Below are positions 54,710 to 62,617 of a stretch of DNA of 64,000 nt, piece after piece. The position numbers were made by a program, and so were the translations under genes. The DNA is from Micromonospora sp. NBC_01796 (lineage in GTDB: Bacteria > Actinomycetota > Actinomycetes > Mycobacteriales > Micromonosporaceae). Position 1 is the first letter of the stretch. Each line of letters opens with the position of its first letter. The notes under the pieces are model-generated. The model did no database searches. It had not been told where the DNA came from and was given only the letters and a program-made list of their open reading frames with translations. The DNA is taken from NCBI RefSeq assembly GCF_035917455.1, contig NZ_CP109078.1:5626001-5690000 (forward strand). The letters run 5' to 3'.

Positions 54710-57169
54710 GTGCCAGAGCAAGACCAGGTCGACGTACGAGTTTTTTGGGGCAAGGCTGGCCGGGCGAAAGCGGGCGAGGAGACCGTCCCGCATCCGCTCA
54801 TCTGTCACACCGTTGACACGGCCGCGGTCGCGGAGATCCTCTACACGACGCTGCTCGGGTCTGCCTGCCGGGCGCAACTGACCGAGACGTTCACGTCTCT
54901 CGGCGGCGATGTCCGCAGCTGGGTGGCGCTCCTATGCGGCTTACATGACCTGGGCAAACTCTCCCCGGCTTTCCAGGCGCTACGGGCCGATGTGGCAGTG
55001 TCGCTGCTGCCGGAGATGGCGTCGGCGGAGGTTGAAAGCCTGGCCGGTAGGCGGACGCTCGGAGGTCGTACGGACACGTTCCATGGCATCTTGACGGCGT
55101 ACCACTTCAGAAGACTGTTGAAGGACTGGGGTGCCTCCACGGAGACGGCGCTCGTGCTGGCGCAGGTGCTCGGCGGGCATCACGGCAGCTTCTTCGCTGA
55201 CACGCTGATTCAAAATGGCGGCGCGGCCAAGTTCGACAACGGCGGCGAGAGGTGGGCCGGGTGGGCTGAGGCATTGGTCTGCCAAACCGCCGAGCTGCTC
55301 GGGCTGCCTGATCCCCGGACACTGCCCTGGTCCGCGGTACGGATCGGGACGGGCGCTGCGGTGGCGCTCGCTGGTCTCGCCACGGTGAGTGACTGGATCG
55401 CCTCAGGTTCCATCGACAAGAGCACGCATGCGGGCGCCGACGTCGATCTGTTCAAGTATGTCGAGCTATCTCGTGAACGTGCGCGGGAACAGGTGGTCGA
55501 CCGATTGGGATGGTCCGCCTGGTCACCGTCGGGCGACGTCAGCTTCGCGTGTCTTTTCGCCGAGCAGCCCCGGCCGCTGCAGGTGGCGACTGAGCGACTG
55601 GTCGGGTCGAAGAACCGCCCCGGCATTCTTGTCATCGAGGCACCGACCGGTGAGGGCAAGACGAAGGGCGCCTTACAGTGTGTCGTCAGTCTGATCCGCC
55701 AGCTTGGCTTGGCCGGGTTCTTCGTGGCCATGCCGACCCGGGCCACGAGCAACCAGATGTTTGACGAGGTCGAGGAGTTGCTGCGGCGACTTGACAGCAC
55801 CGTGACCGCGAAACTCCTGCACGGCACGGCGGCCGAGTACCTGGCCGACCGGCGGGCGCAGGCGGCGCGGGCCGAGGTGATCCGTCCGGAGGACGTCGGC
55901 GGTGACGGGTCCGACGGTGCTCAGGATGAGGCGGTACGCGAGTGGTTCACCCGGGCGAAGGCGCTGCTCGCACCACTTGCCGTCGGCACGATCGACCGCG
56001 TCCTACAGGGCGGGATTCGGTCGCGCTGGGCACCTGTACCTTTGGTCGGCCTCTCCAACCGAGTCCTCGTACTCGATGAGGTGCACGGCTACGAGGTTTA
56101 CATGTCGACGATCCTGGACCGCCTGTTGTGGTGGCTGGGCTGGTTCGAGGTCCCGGTGATCCTGCTGTCGGCGACGCTGCCGGCGGTCCGGCGGAAGCAG
56201 TTGGTGCACTCGTGGTACGCCGGGATCGGACGCTGCCGGCCGCATGAGGTCGAGCTTGTTCTCCCTCCTGCGGGCTACCCTCGGGCGCTCTGGATCGACG
56301 GGCGGGGTGCGCCTGAGCTGGTGGAGGCCGTGGCGTCGGAAACGAACTCGAACCGACGGGTCGCACTGGCGCACCTTGGCGACCATGTGCTGGTCGAGTG
56401 GGCGCTGCGGCATGCCGCCCGAGGCCAGGGCGTCGCCATCATCCACAACATCCACAGCCGCATCACGAACACGCTGACCGCGTTGCGAGAGGCGGTCGGG
56501 GCACTCCCGGAGGCGAAGCGTCCCAAAGTCGTCGAAATCACTGGCCAGCTCGCCCACGCGCAACGGGCCAAGATCGAGGCAAAACTGAAGTCGCTGTTTG
56601 GCCGCAACGGCAAGCGCGCTCCCGAAACCGGGTACATCGTCGTGGGGACGCAGGTGCTCGAACAAAGCCTGGATCTGGACTTCGATGTCATGGCGAGCGA
56701 TCCCGCCCCGGCCGACAGCCTGATCCAGCGGGCCGGGCGGCTGCACCGGTTCCGTCCGACGGATCCCCGCACCCCACCCACGTTCGCCATCCTCGGTGTG
56801 ACAGAACAGAAGACCGGGCCGAAGTGGCCGGCATACACGACGAACATCTACCAGGACCTGGTGCTGCTGCGCACCTGGGCGTTGCTGCGTGACCGAACGG
56901 AACTCCGACTGCCGGACGACATCCCGACGCTGGTGGACGCCACATATCCGGGAACAGACAACCTCGCGGGTTGCCCGGCGGGCTGGGAAAAGCGTTGGGT
57001 CGGCGCGATCGCGAAGATGCGACGCACACAGGACGCCGATCAGGCAATGGCGCGGGACCTGTTCCTGCCACCCCCGACACGCGAGGACGCGCTCCTGGAC
57101 TTGACCCGCCATCCGAAGAACATCTCTCAGACCCGCAAGCCTGACCCGCGAGGCCGCCGCAATGACTGA
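54710..57169 (+). CDS. cas3: Cas3 helicase-nuclease, lacking C-terminal domain
   Basis: 819 residues from GTG 54710, placed just before the family's usual start (VRVFWGK); ATG 54557 would add 51 atypical residues. HD nuclease: His33/Asp36 (CHTVDTA), HD in LHDLGKLSPAFQ (79-80), HH in LGGHHGSF. SF2 helicase: Walker A EAPTGEGKT (about 310), DEVH (about 455), SATLP, and QRAGRLHRF (about 672). It unwinds and degrades DNA marked by Cascade. The frame ends soon after the helicase core (RHPKNISQTRKP), earlier than normal; the missing C-terminal domain appears in the next, overlapping gene. Array 3 lies directly upstream. Confidence 0.94.
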   Translation: MPEQDQVDVRVFWGKAGRAKAGEETVPHPLICHTVDTAAVAEILYTTLLGSACRAQLTETFTSLGGDVRSWVALLCGLHDLGKLSPAFQALRADVAVSLLPEMASAEVESLAGRRTLGGRTDTFHGILTAYHFRRLLKDWGASTETALVLAQVLGGHHGSFFADTLIQNGGAAKFDNGGERWAGWAEALVCQTAELLGLPDPRTLPWSAVRIGTGAAVALAGLATVSDWIASGSIDKSTHAGADVDLFKYVELSRERAREQVVDRLGWSAWSPSGDVSFACLFAEQPRPLQVATERLVGSKNRPGILVIEAPTGEGKTKGALQCVVSLIRQLGLAGFFVAMPTRATSNQMFDEVEELLRRLDSTVTAKLLHGTAAEYLADRRAQAARAEVIRPEDVGGDGSDGAQDEAVREWFTRAKALLAPLAVGTIDRVLQGGIRSRWAPVPLVGLSNRVLVLDEVHGYEVYMSTILDRLLWWLGWFEVPVILLSATLPAVRRKQLVHSWYAGIGRCRPHEVELVLPPAGYPRALWIDGRGAPELVEAVASETNSNRRVALAHLGDHVLVEWALRHAARGQGVAIIHNIHSRITNTLTALREAVGALPEAKRPKVVEITGQLAHAQRAKIEAKLKSLFGRNGKRAPETGYIVVGTQVLEQSLDLDFDVMASDPAPADSLIQRAGRLHRFRPTDPRTPPTFAILGVTEQKTGPKWPAYTTNIYQDLVLLRTWALLRDRTELRLPDDIPTLVDATYPGTDNLAGCPAGWEKRWVGAIAKMRRTQDADQAMARDLFLPPPTREDALLDLTRHPKNISQTRKPDPRGRRND

Positions 57170-57575
57170 CGGTCTACTGGACTACCTGCCCGGCTCAGGC
57201 ATCCACGTGGTGGTTCTGCGAGCCCCCGCCGATCACGCCGTGCCGGTGGAAGGAAAGACCACGTTCGACCTGGACCGCAGCGAGGAACCATCAGCGCAGT
57301 TGCTGTCCGAGCTTCTGGGCTCGACCGTACGGGTCACGACCGCCGAAGGCATTCCGTACGACGTGCTGGCGGTGCTGGAGGGCATTGCCGTGCCGCCAGC
57401 CTTCCGCGCCTCGCCCTGGCTCGCCGACAGCCGTCCGATCCTCGTGCAGGACGACGGCACGGGCCAGATCGGGGACCTTCCGGTCCGGTACAGCGCCGAT
57501 CGGGGCCTCCAGATTCTTTACCCACAACAACAGCCGGAGCCTGATGACAGCGATGGCGATGACGGGAATGGGTGA
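57162..57575 (+). CDS. Probable detached Cas3 C-terminal domain
   Basis: 137 residues, starting in the 8-base overlap with cas3 (ATGACTGA). GIHVVVLRAPADHAVPVEG, then LEGIAVPPAFRASPWLADSR, and IGDLPVRYSADRGLQILYP follow the pattern of the Cas3 C-terminal domain in I-E systems, where a conserved (V/I)xxPP...SPWL...PL is followed by a YxxExGL-like end. Together with the 819-residue helicase it makes about 950 residues, the normal full Cas3 size. The frame is +1 relative to cas3, so either an indel split the gene or two polypeptides now work together. It may also be an unrelated accessory protein. Confidence 0.6.
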   Translation: MTDGLLDYLPGSGIHVVVLRAPADHAVPVEGKTTFDLDRSEEPSAQLLSELLGSTVRVTTAEGIPYDVLAVLEGIAVPPAFRASPWLADSRPILVQDDGTGQIGDLPVRYSADRGLQILYPQQQPEPDDSDGDDGNG

Positions 57576-57578
57576 TCC

Positions 57579-59171
57579 GTGCCTTTCGACCTGATCGAGG
57601 AGCGCTGGCTTCCTGTCGTGTACCTCAACGGGCAGACCGACGACGTTGGCCTCGCAACGCTGCTCCACGAAGCACAGCAGATTCGCCGGATCATCGGGCA
57701 GACCCCGCCGATGACCGCCGCCCTTCACCGGCTGGTACTGGCCCTCGCCCACAGCGTCTACAAGCCGCTGGGCAGCGTGCGCTGGGAGAAGTTCTGGAAG
57801 GACAAGCAGTTACCGCCCCAGGAACTCACGAAATACCTAGTCAAACACCCGGGGCGTTTCGACCTCTTCGACGAGACGCGGCCGTTCTTTCAGTGCCCGG
57901 CCCTGGCGACCGTTGCCGCATCGAGCGCGGCGAAATTGGTGCCATACCGGTCGGTGGGAAACAACACCACGCTGTTCGACCACACCACATCGAAGGACGA
58001 GGTGACGCTGACGCCGGCGGAAGCGGCTCGATGGCTGGTCACGCTGCAGGCGTACGACCCAGGCGGACTGAAGACGCCATACACCAAGGAGAAGTCGTCG
58101 CAGGCCGCGCCGGCCAACTCGTTTGGGTTGGTGCTGTTGGAGGGGAACAACCTTCTAGAGACGCTGCTACTCAACCTGATGCCGTACAACCCGGACGATG
58201 AGCAGCCACGCAGCACCTCGTTGACCGACCGCCCAGTGTGGGAAGCCGAACCGCCTGACCCGGAGCCGGACGCGCGACGTCCGAAGGGTTGGACCGACCT
58301 GTTGACCTGGCCTTCGCGGCGAGTGTGGCTGGGCCACCGTCAAGCGGGGGACAGGACGGTAGTAGACCGGGTCGTTATCACTCCCGGCGACCGGCTCGAT
58401 GCTGCTCGGGAAGACAACGAGTGGATGGCCGCCTACCGCCGACCCGAGGTCAGGAAGGCAGGGCAGGCGAAAGGCGGGACGAGTAAGCCGACATATGGGC
58501 CTTGGTATCCGATCAGGCTTCAGGAGCACCGGGGCGTCTGGCGGCACAGCCAGGAACTCTTCCTCGCACCGACCGGCGTGGAAGAGCGACGCCAGCAACG
58601 GCCGGCAACACTCGACCACGTCGCGAGAATGGTGGGACGCGAGGCGATCCCGGATGACGCCGTGTACACGCTGCGGGTCTTCGGACAGCAACTCGACAGC
58701 AAGTCGGCGGTCGTGCATCAGGCGCTGGAAGAGTCCGTCGCCGCCCCGGTAGCCCTACTCAAAGCCGAGTATCAGGTCGCGGGACCGGTCATCGGGCACA
58801 GCATCGAACTAGCCAACCTGGTCGGCGGTGCGTTGAACCAGATGGAACGTGACTACTGTGCGGAGTTCCGCGGGCTCCCGTCGGCGTCCCTTGAGCTGGA
58901 CTACTGGCCTCGCCTGCCACAGCCGTTCGACCGGTTCCTCCTGGCCCTCGCCCTAGCCCTGAAAGCTGATCAGACTCCATCGCCGGCGGCCAAGGTCTGG
59001 GCCAAAAAAATACGACAAATCGCTGGACAGGTCACAGACCGCTGGGCCGAGGGTTCTCCCCGCCTGGGACGAAACGTCGAAGCGGTCGGCGCCTACCAGG
59101 GAAGGTTCCTCGGGCAGCTAGACCACTTCGTGCACCGCTACCACGGGCATCTCGCCGGGTACATCGACTAG
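57579..59171 (+). CDS. cse1: Cascade large subunit Cse1 (Cas8e)
   Basis: 530 residues from GTG 57579, 3 bases after the preceding stop. Family marks: FDLIEERWLPVVYLNG at the start, PPMTAALHRLVLALAH, FFQCPALA, FDHTTSKDEVTLTPAEAARWLV and the C-terminal four-helix bundle region (YWPRLPQPFDRFLLALA). Cse1 recognises the PAM and recruits Cas3 in type I-E Cascade. Length is typical of actinobacterial Cse1. Confidence 0.95.
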   Translation: MPFDLIEERWLPVVYLNGQTDDVGLATLLHEAQQIRRIIGQTPPMTAALHRLVLALAHSVYKPLGSVRWEKFWKDKQLPPQELTKYLVKHPGRFDLFDETRPFFQCPALATVAASSAAKLVPYRSVGNNTTLFDHTTSKDEVTLTPAEAARWLVTLQAYDPGGLKTPYTKEKSSQAAPANSFGLVLLEGNNLLETLLLNLMPYNPDDEQPRSTSLTDRPVWEAEPPDPEPDARRPKGWTDLLTWPSRRVWLGHRQAGDRTVVDRVVITPGDRLDAAREDNEWMAAYRRPEVRKAGQAKGGTSKPTYGPWYPIRLQEHRGVWRHSQELFLAPTGVEERRQQRPATLDHVARMVGREAIPDDAVYTLRVFGQQLDSKSAVVHQALEESVAAPVALLKAEYQVAGPVIGHSIELANLVGGALNQMERDYCAEFRGLPSASLELDYWPRLPQPFDRFLLALALALKADQTPSPAAKVWAKKIRQIAGQVTDRWAEGSPRLGRNVEAVGAYQGRFLGQLDHFVHRYHGHLAGYID

Positions 59172-59183
59172 GAGTCAACAGCC

Positions 59184-59789
59184 TTGGATCCCATCGTCAC
59201 CATCGACGGCCGGAGGCAGGCCCTGGTGCGCCACCTCTACGGGCTGCACCAAGCCCTCGGCTCTGGCAACCCTCAGCGTTCCGCCGAGGCGCGCCGTACC
59301 CTCGCCCGGCTCCGGCGGGCCTTTGCCGGCAGGCAGCAGGAGGCAGAGGCGTATGACGTCGTCTTCCCTCACGACCCACCGGTCGAAGAGCAGGAACTGT
59401 GGCTGCTGGTCGCCGGCCTCTTCGCGCTGCATCCGCACGCCGACAACGCCAGAAGGCGTTCGATCGGCGGAGCGATGCGGCTGCTCGTAGCCGACCGGCC
59501 GTCGGCCGCGCGTCGCTTCACACAACTGCTGTCCGTCGACCCGGCCGCGATGCCGCACTACCTCCGGCAGACCATCCAGCTACTTCGCTCAGACGGGATC
59601 TCGGTCGACTATCAACTCCTCCTCGCCGACCTGGTCAAAATGCACTCCTCGCGCGAGGAGGCTCACCGGGTGAGGTTGCGGTGGGCCCGCGACTACCACC
59701 GGCCGAATCGCCAGCCCACCAGCCAGAACACCGAGACCACCGAACCGGAACTGACCGAAGAAGCCGACGTCGAACCTGTCGACGCCTAA
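59184..59789 (+). CDS. cse2: Cascade small subunit Cse2
   Basis: 201 residues from a TTG with AGGAG 9 bases upstream. Typical Cse2 blocks: LVRHLYGLHQALGSGN, ARRTLARLRRAFAG, LWLLVAGLFALHPH, SIGGAMRLLVAD, RRFTQLLSVDPAAMPHYLRQ and LLLADLVKMHS. Cse2 dimers line the Cascade backbone and hold the displaced DNA strand. The last 30 residues are acidic and poorly conserved. Confidence 0.95.
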   Translation: MDPIVTIDGRRQALVRHLYGLHQALGSGNPQRSAEARRTLARLRRAFAGRQQEAEAYDVVFPHDPPVEEQELWLLVAGLFALHPHADNARRRSIGGAMRLLVADRPSAARRFTQLLSVDPAAMPHYLRQTIQLLRSDGISVDYQLLLADLVKMHSSREEAHRVRLRWARDYHRPNRQPTSQNTETTEPELTEEADVEPVDA

Positions 59790-59801
59790 CCAGGAGAACC
59801 C

Positions 59802-60974
59802 GTGATCATCGAACTGCACCTGCTCCAATCCTTCCCGGTCAGCAACCTCAACCGCGACGACGTGGGCCAGCCCAAAACCGCGACCTTCGGCGGGCAACTG
59901 CGAGGACGGATCTCCAGCCAGTCGCTCAAACGGTCGGCCCGTGTCCTCTTCACCGATCGCGGCCTTCAAGCTGGCGAGACCGGTGTCCGGACAAAGCGGC
60001 TGGTGTCGAGCGCGACCAGGGTTCTTGTCGACAACGGCCGCGACGAAGCGGAGGCCGTCGCCGTCGCCCAAGCCGGGTTGCGGGCGCTCGGCTTCGGCAT
60101 CGACGACAAGAAACAGTTGACGCAATACCTGCTGTTCGTCGGCAACAGTGCCGCCGAGCTGCTCGCCGCCTACTGCGAGCGAGACTGGGACCGACTCTCC
60201 GCCGACGCCGCCGCCCGAGCCAAGGCCGCCACGAAGAACTCCACCACCCTCAAGGGCGAGCGGCAGCAGGAGGAAAAGCCCTCCAAGGCGAAACCCGACA
60301 AGCAAACCCTCACCGAGGCGGCCCGGATCCTCGACGCACGCCGGGTAGTCGACGTCGCCCTCTTCGGCCGCATGATCGCCGACAACAAAGACTTCAACGT
60401 CGATGCCGCATCCCAGGTCGCGCACGCGATCTCGACCCACGCGGTGGTCAACGAGTACGACTACTACACCGCGGTCGACGACCTGAAGCCGCAGGACGAG
60501 TCCGGCGCGGACATGATCGGCACCGTCGACTTCAACGCCGCCTGCTACTACCGCTACGCCAACCTCCACCTGGACCAACTCGCCAAAAACCTCGACGGTG
60601 ACACCGACCTGATCGACCGGGCGACGAGCGCCTGGCTGAACGCGTTCATCGACGCCGTACCCAGCGGCAAACAGAACTCGATGGCAGCACTCACCCCGCC
60701 GGAGACTCTGCTCGTGGTCGTCCGCGACCGCGGCGCCTGGAACCTCGCCAACGCGTTCCTACGCCCGGTCCAGGACACGGATCTGATGGTCGGCTCCACC
60801 CGAGCCCTACTAGGACACTTCGGCCGGCTGCGGCACTTCTACGGCAACGAGGACCTTCGCACCGTGGTCGCGGCCTCCGTCACCGCCGACCTCGACGGGC
60901 TCCCGGCACACGAGGTAGCGGAAACCCGAGACGATCTGATCGCTCGCACTCTCGCCGCCACCGCGAAAGCCTGA
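59802..60974 (+). CDS. cas7: Cascade backbone subunit Cas7e (Cse4/CasC)
   Basis: 390 residues from GTG 59802 with AGGAG upstream. Begins IIELHLLQSFPVSNLNRDD, then GGQLRGRISSQSLKRSARVLF, the RNA-binding core; ALFGRMIADN and HAISTHAVVNEYDYYTAVDD are conserved I-E Cas7 blocks. Six copies coat the crRNA in Cascade. A Lys/Glu/Gln-rich insertion (about 138-165) is characteristic of some actinobacterial members. Confidence 0.96.
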   Translation: MIIELHLLQSFPVSNLNRDDVGQPKTATFGGQLRGRISSQSLKRSARVLFTDRGLQAGETGVRTKRLVSSATRVLVDNGRDEAEAVAVAQAGLRALGFGIDDKKQLTQYLLFVGNSAAELLAAYCERDWDRLSADAAARAKAATKNSTTLKGERQQEEKPSKAKPDKQTLTEAARILDARRVVDVALFGRMIADNKDFNVDAASQVAHAISTHAVVNEYDYYTAVDDLKPQDESGADMIGTVDFNAACYYRYANLHLDQLAKNLDGDTDLIDRATSAWLNAFIDAVPSGKQNSMAALTPPETLLVVVRDRGAWNLANAFLRPVQDTDLMVGSTRALLGHFGRLRHFYGNEDLRTVVAASVTADLDGLPAHEVAETRDDLIARTLAATAKA

Positions 60975-60977
60975 CCC

Positions 60978-61727
60978 GTGCCGGCATACTCACTCGCGCT
61001 CTGCTTCGACGCACCAATGCAGTCCTGGGGCACCCGGTCGCGCGGGATCATCCGCGACGCAGGCAAGGAGCCGAGCAAATCAGGCGTCATCGGCGTGCTC
61101 GGCGCCGCGCTGGGAATACCCCGCGACAACCGTGAAGCGATCGCCAGACTGGCCCAGCTGCGCATGGCAGTGCGGGTCGACCGGGAAGGCATCCTCGAAC
61201 GGGACTACCACACCGTGCAGAACGTGCCGACCACCACCGGCACCGGACACCGCACGGCCGTCAGCCACCGCTACTACCTGGCCGACGCCCTCTTCCTCGT
61301 CGTACTCGAAGGCGAAGAACAGGAAAAACTCGACCGCATCCTGGCGGCACTACAAAAGCCGGTCTGGCCGCTCTTCCTCGGCCGCCGCGCCTTCCCCCCA
61401 GCCCGACCCCTAACGACCAGCGGACAACCCAACGAGCCGCGAACCGGGCTGGGACTGCTCAAGCAACCCATCGACTGGGTCCTCGCGAACCACCCCTGGC
61501 TCGAAGATCGCGCCGAGATACGCGCCGCCGAACGCCAGCGCAACGACCGCAGCCCGCTACGTACGGTGGCCGACTGCGCCCCCAGTGACCCAGCCGCCGA
61601 AACCCGCCTCGACCTGCCCATCTCCTTCGCACAGTCCGACCGCCAATTCAGCACACGAGCTGTGCGGACCGGCCACGTGCCGCTGACCGACCACCTGATC
61701 ACGGCGGAGGCAACCTCGTGTACCTGA
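60978..61727 (+). CDS. cas5: Cascade subunit Cas5e (CasD)
   Basis: 249 residues from a GTG. Marks of Cas5e: SLALCFDAPMQSWGTRSRG, PSKSGVIGVLGAALGIPRDN, RDYHTVQNVPTT and RRAFPPARPL. It holds the 5' handle of the crRNA. Starts 3 bases after cas7 and overlaps cas6e by 10 bases. Confidence 0.95.
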   Translation: MPAYSLALCFDAPMQSWGTRSRGIIRDAGKEPSKSGVIGVLGAALGIPRDNREAIARLAQLRMAVRVDREGILERDYHTVQNVPTTTGTGHRTAVSHRYYLADALFLVVLEGEEQEKLDRILAALQKPVWPLFLGRRAFPPARPLTTSGQPNEPRTGLGLLKQPIDWVLANHPWLEDRAEIRAAERQRNDRSPLRTVADCAPSDPAAETRLDLPISFAQSDRQFSTRAVRTGHVPLTDHLITAEATSCT

Positions 61728-62416
61728 GCAAACTGCAAGCCAACACATACTCCCGCGAGTTCCGCCGCGACCACGCCGACATCCGGGAAATGCACCGCTC
61801 GGTCATGTCAGGCTTCCCCGACCTTCCCAAGGAGACCCCCGCCCGCCAGTCCCAGGCTGTGCTGTGGCGCCTCGACGGCGTCCACCGGGGCTTCGTGGCG
61901 TACGTGCAAAGCAGCTCAAAACCAGACTGGAGCCGGCTACCAGAGAACTACCTCACCGAAGCCCCCCAGGTACGCAGCCTGCAACCCGTGCTCGACGCAA
62001 TAGCACCCGGACGGCGTTTCGCATTCCGACTCATCGGAAACCCCACCCGCACTATCCCTCGCGCCGGCAACCCAAAAAGCCCCGAGCCCAGGCGACGAAC
62101 CAACAGCCAGCGCGTAGCCCGACGAAAGCCGGAAGAACAACTCGAGTGGCTCATCCGCAAGGGCGAACAACACGGCTTCGTCATCCCGTCAGCCCACAAC
62201 GGGCAGCCCGACGTCTCGCCATCACCGTGCCTCACCTTCACCGGCCAGAAACGGCCCAACGATAAGGGCCACATCACGCTCGAGCCCGTACGGTTCGAAG
62301 GCCACCTGATCATCACCGACGCCGTAGCCTTCCTAGATGCGCTACAGAAGGGAATTGGCCACGGCAAGGCATACGGATGTGGCCTTATCAGTCTCGCCCC
62401 ACCTCAACGAAGTTGA
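61718..62416 (+). CDS. cas6: crRNA endonuclease Cas6e (CasE)
   Basis: 232 residues from a GTG inside the end of cas5. His26 in DIREMHRSVM is at the position of the catalytic His of T. thermophilus Cas6e; the C-terminal GIGHGKAYGCGLISLA is the Gly-rich RNA-binding loop. It cuts repeat RNA to produce crRNAs and stays on the 3' hairpin. The arrays' repeats have the required GC-rich palindromic stem. The last gene of the cas operon; no cas1 or cas2 follows. Confidence 0.95.
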   Translation: MYLSKLQANTYSREFRRDHADIREMHRSVMSGFPDLPKETPARQSQAVLWRLDGVHRGFVAYVQSSSKPDWSRLPENYLTEAPQVRSLQPVLDAIAPGRRFAFRLIGNPTRTIPRAGNPKSPEPRRRTNSQRVARRKPEEQLEWLIRKGEQHGFVIPSAHNGQPDVSPSPCLTFTGQKRPNDKGHITLEPVRFEGHLIITDAVAFLDALQKGIGHGKAYGCGLISLAPPQRS

Positions 62417-62617
62417 TCTACGTCGACATCCCACGACGAGAGCGATCCTTACAACCGCAAAACCGTGTGCCGTTCCCGCACCTTCACCCGTGCGCGCCCA
62501 ACGTCCCGCCATCCTCGTCGCCGCGTACGACGGCGTACTCCAGGTCGAAAATCCCGACCCGCTGTGACGGCTCCTCCGCGACGGCATCGGCCAGGCGCAG
62601 CCCACGGATGCTGACTC

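Noticed and set aside
62417-62617. Possible remnant of cas1 or cas2 after cas6e
   Set aside because: Peptides such as ILVAAYDGVLQVENPDPL do not show Cas1 or Cas2 motifs; nothing supports the call.
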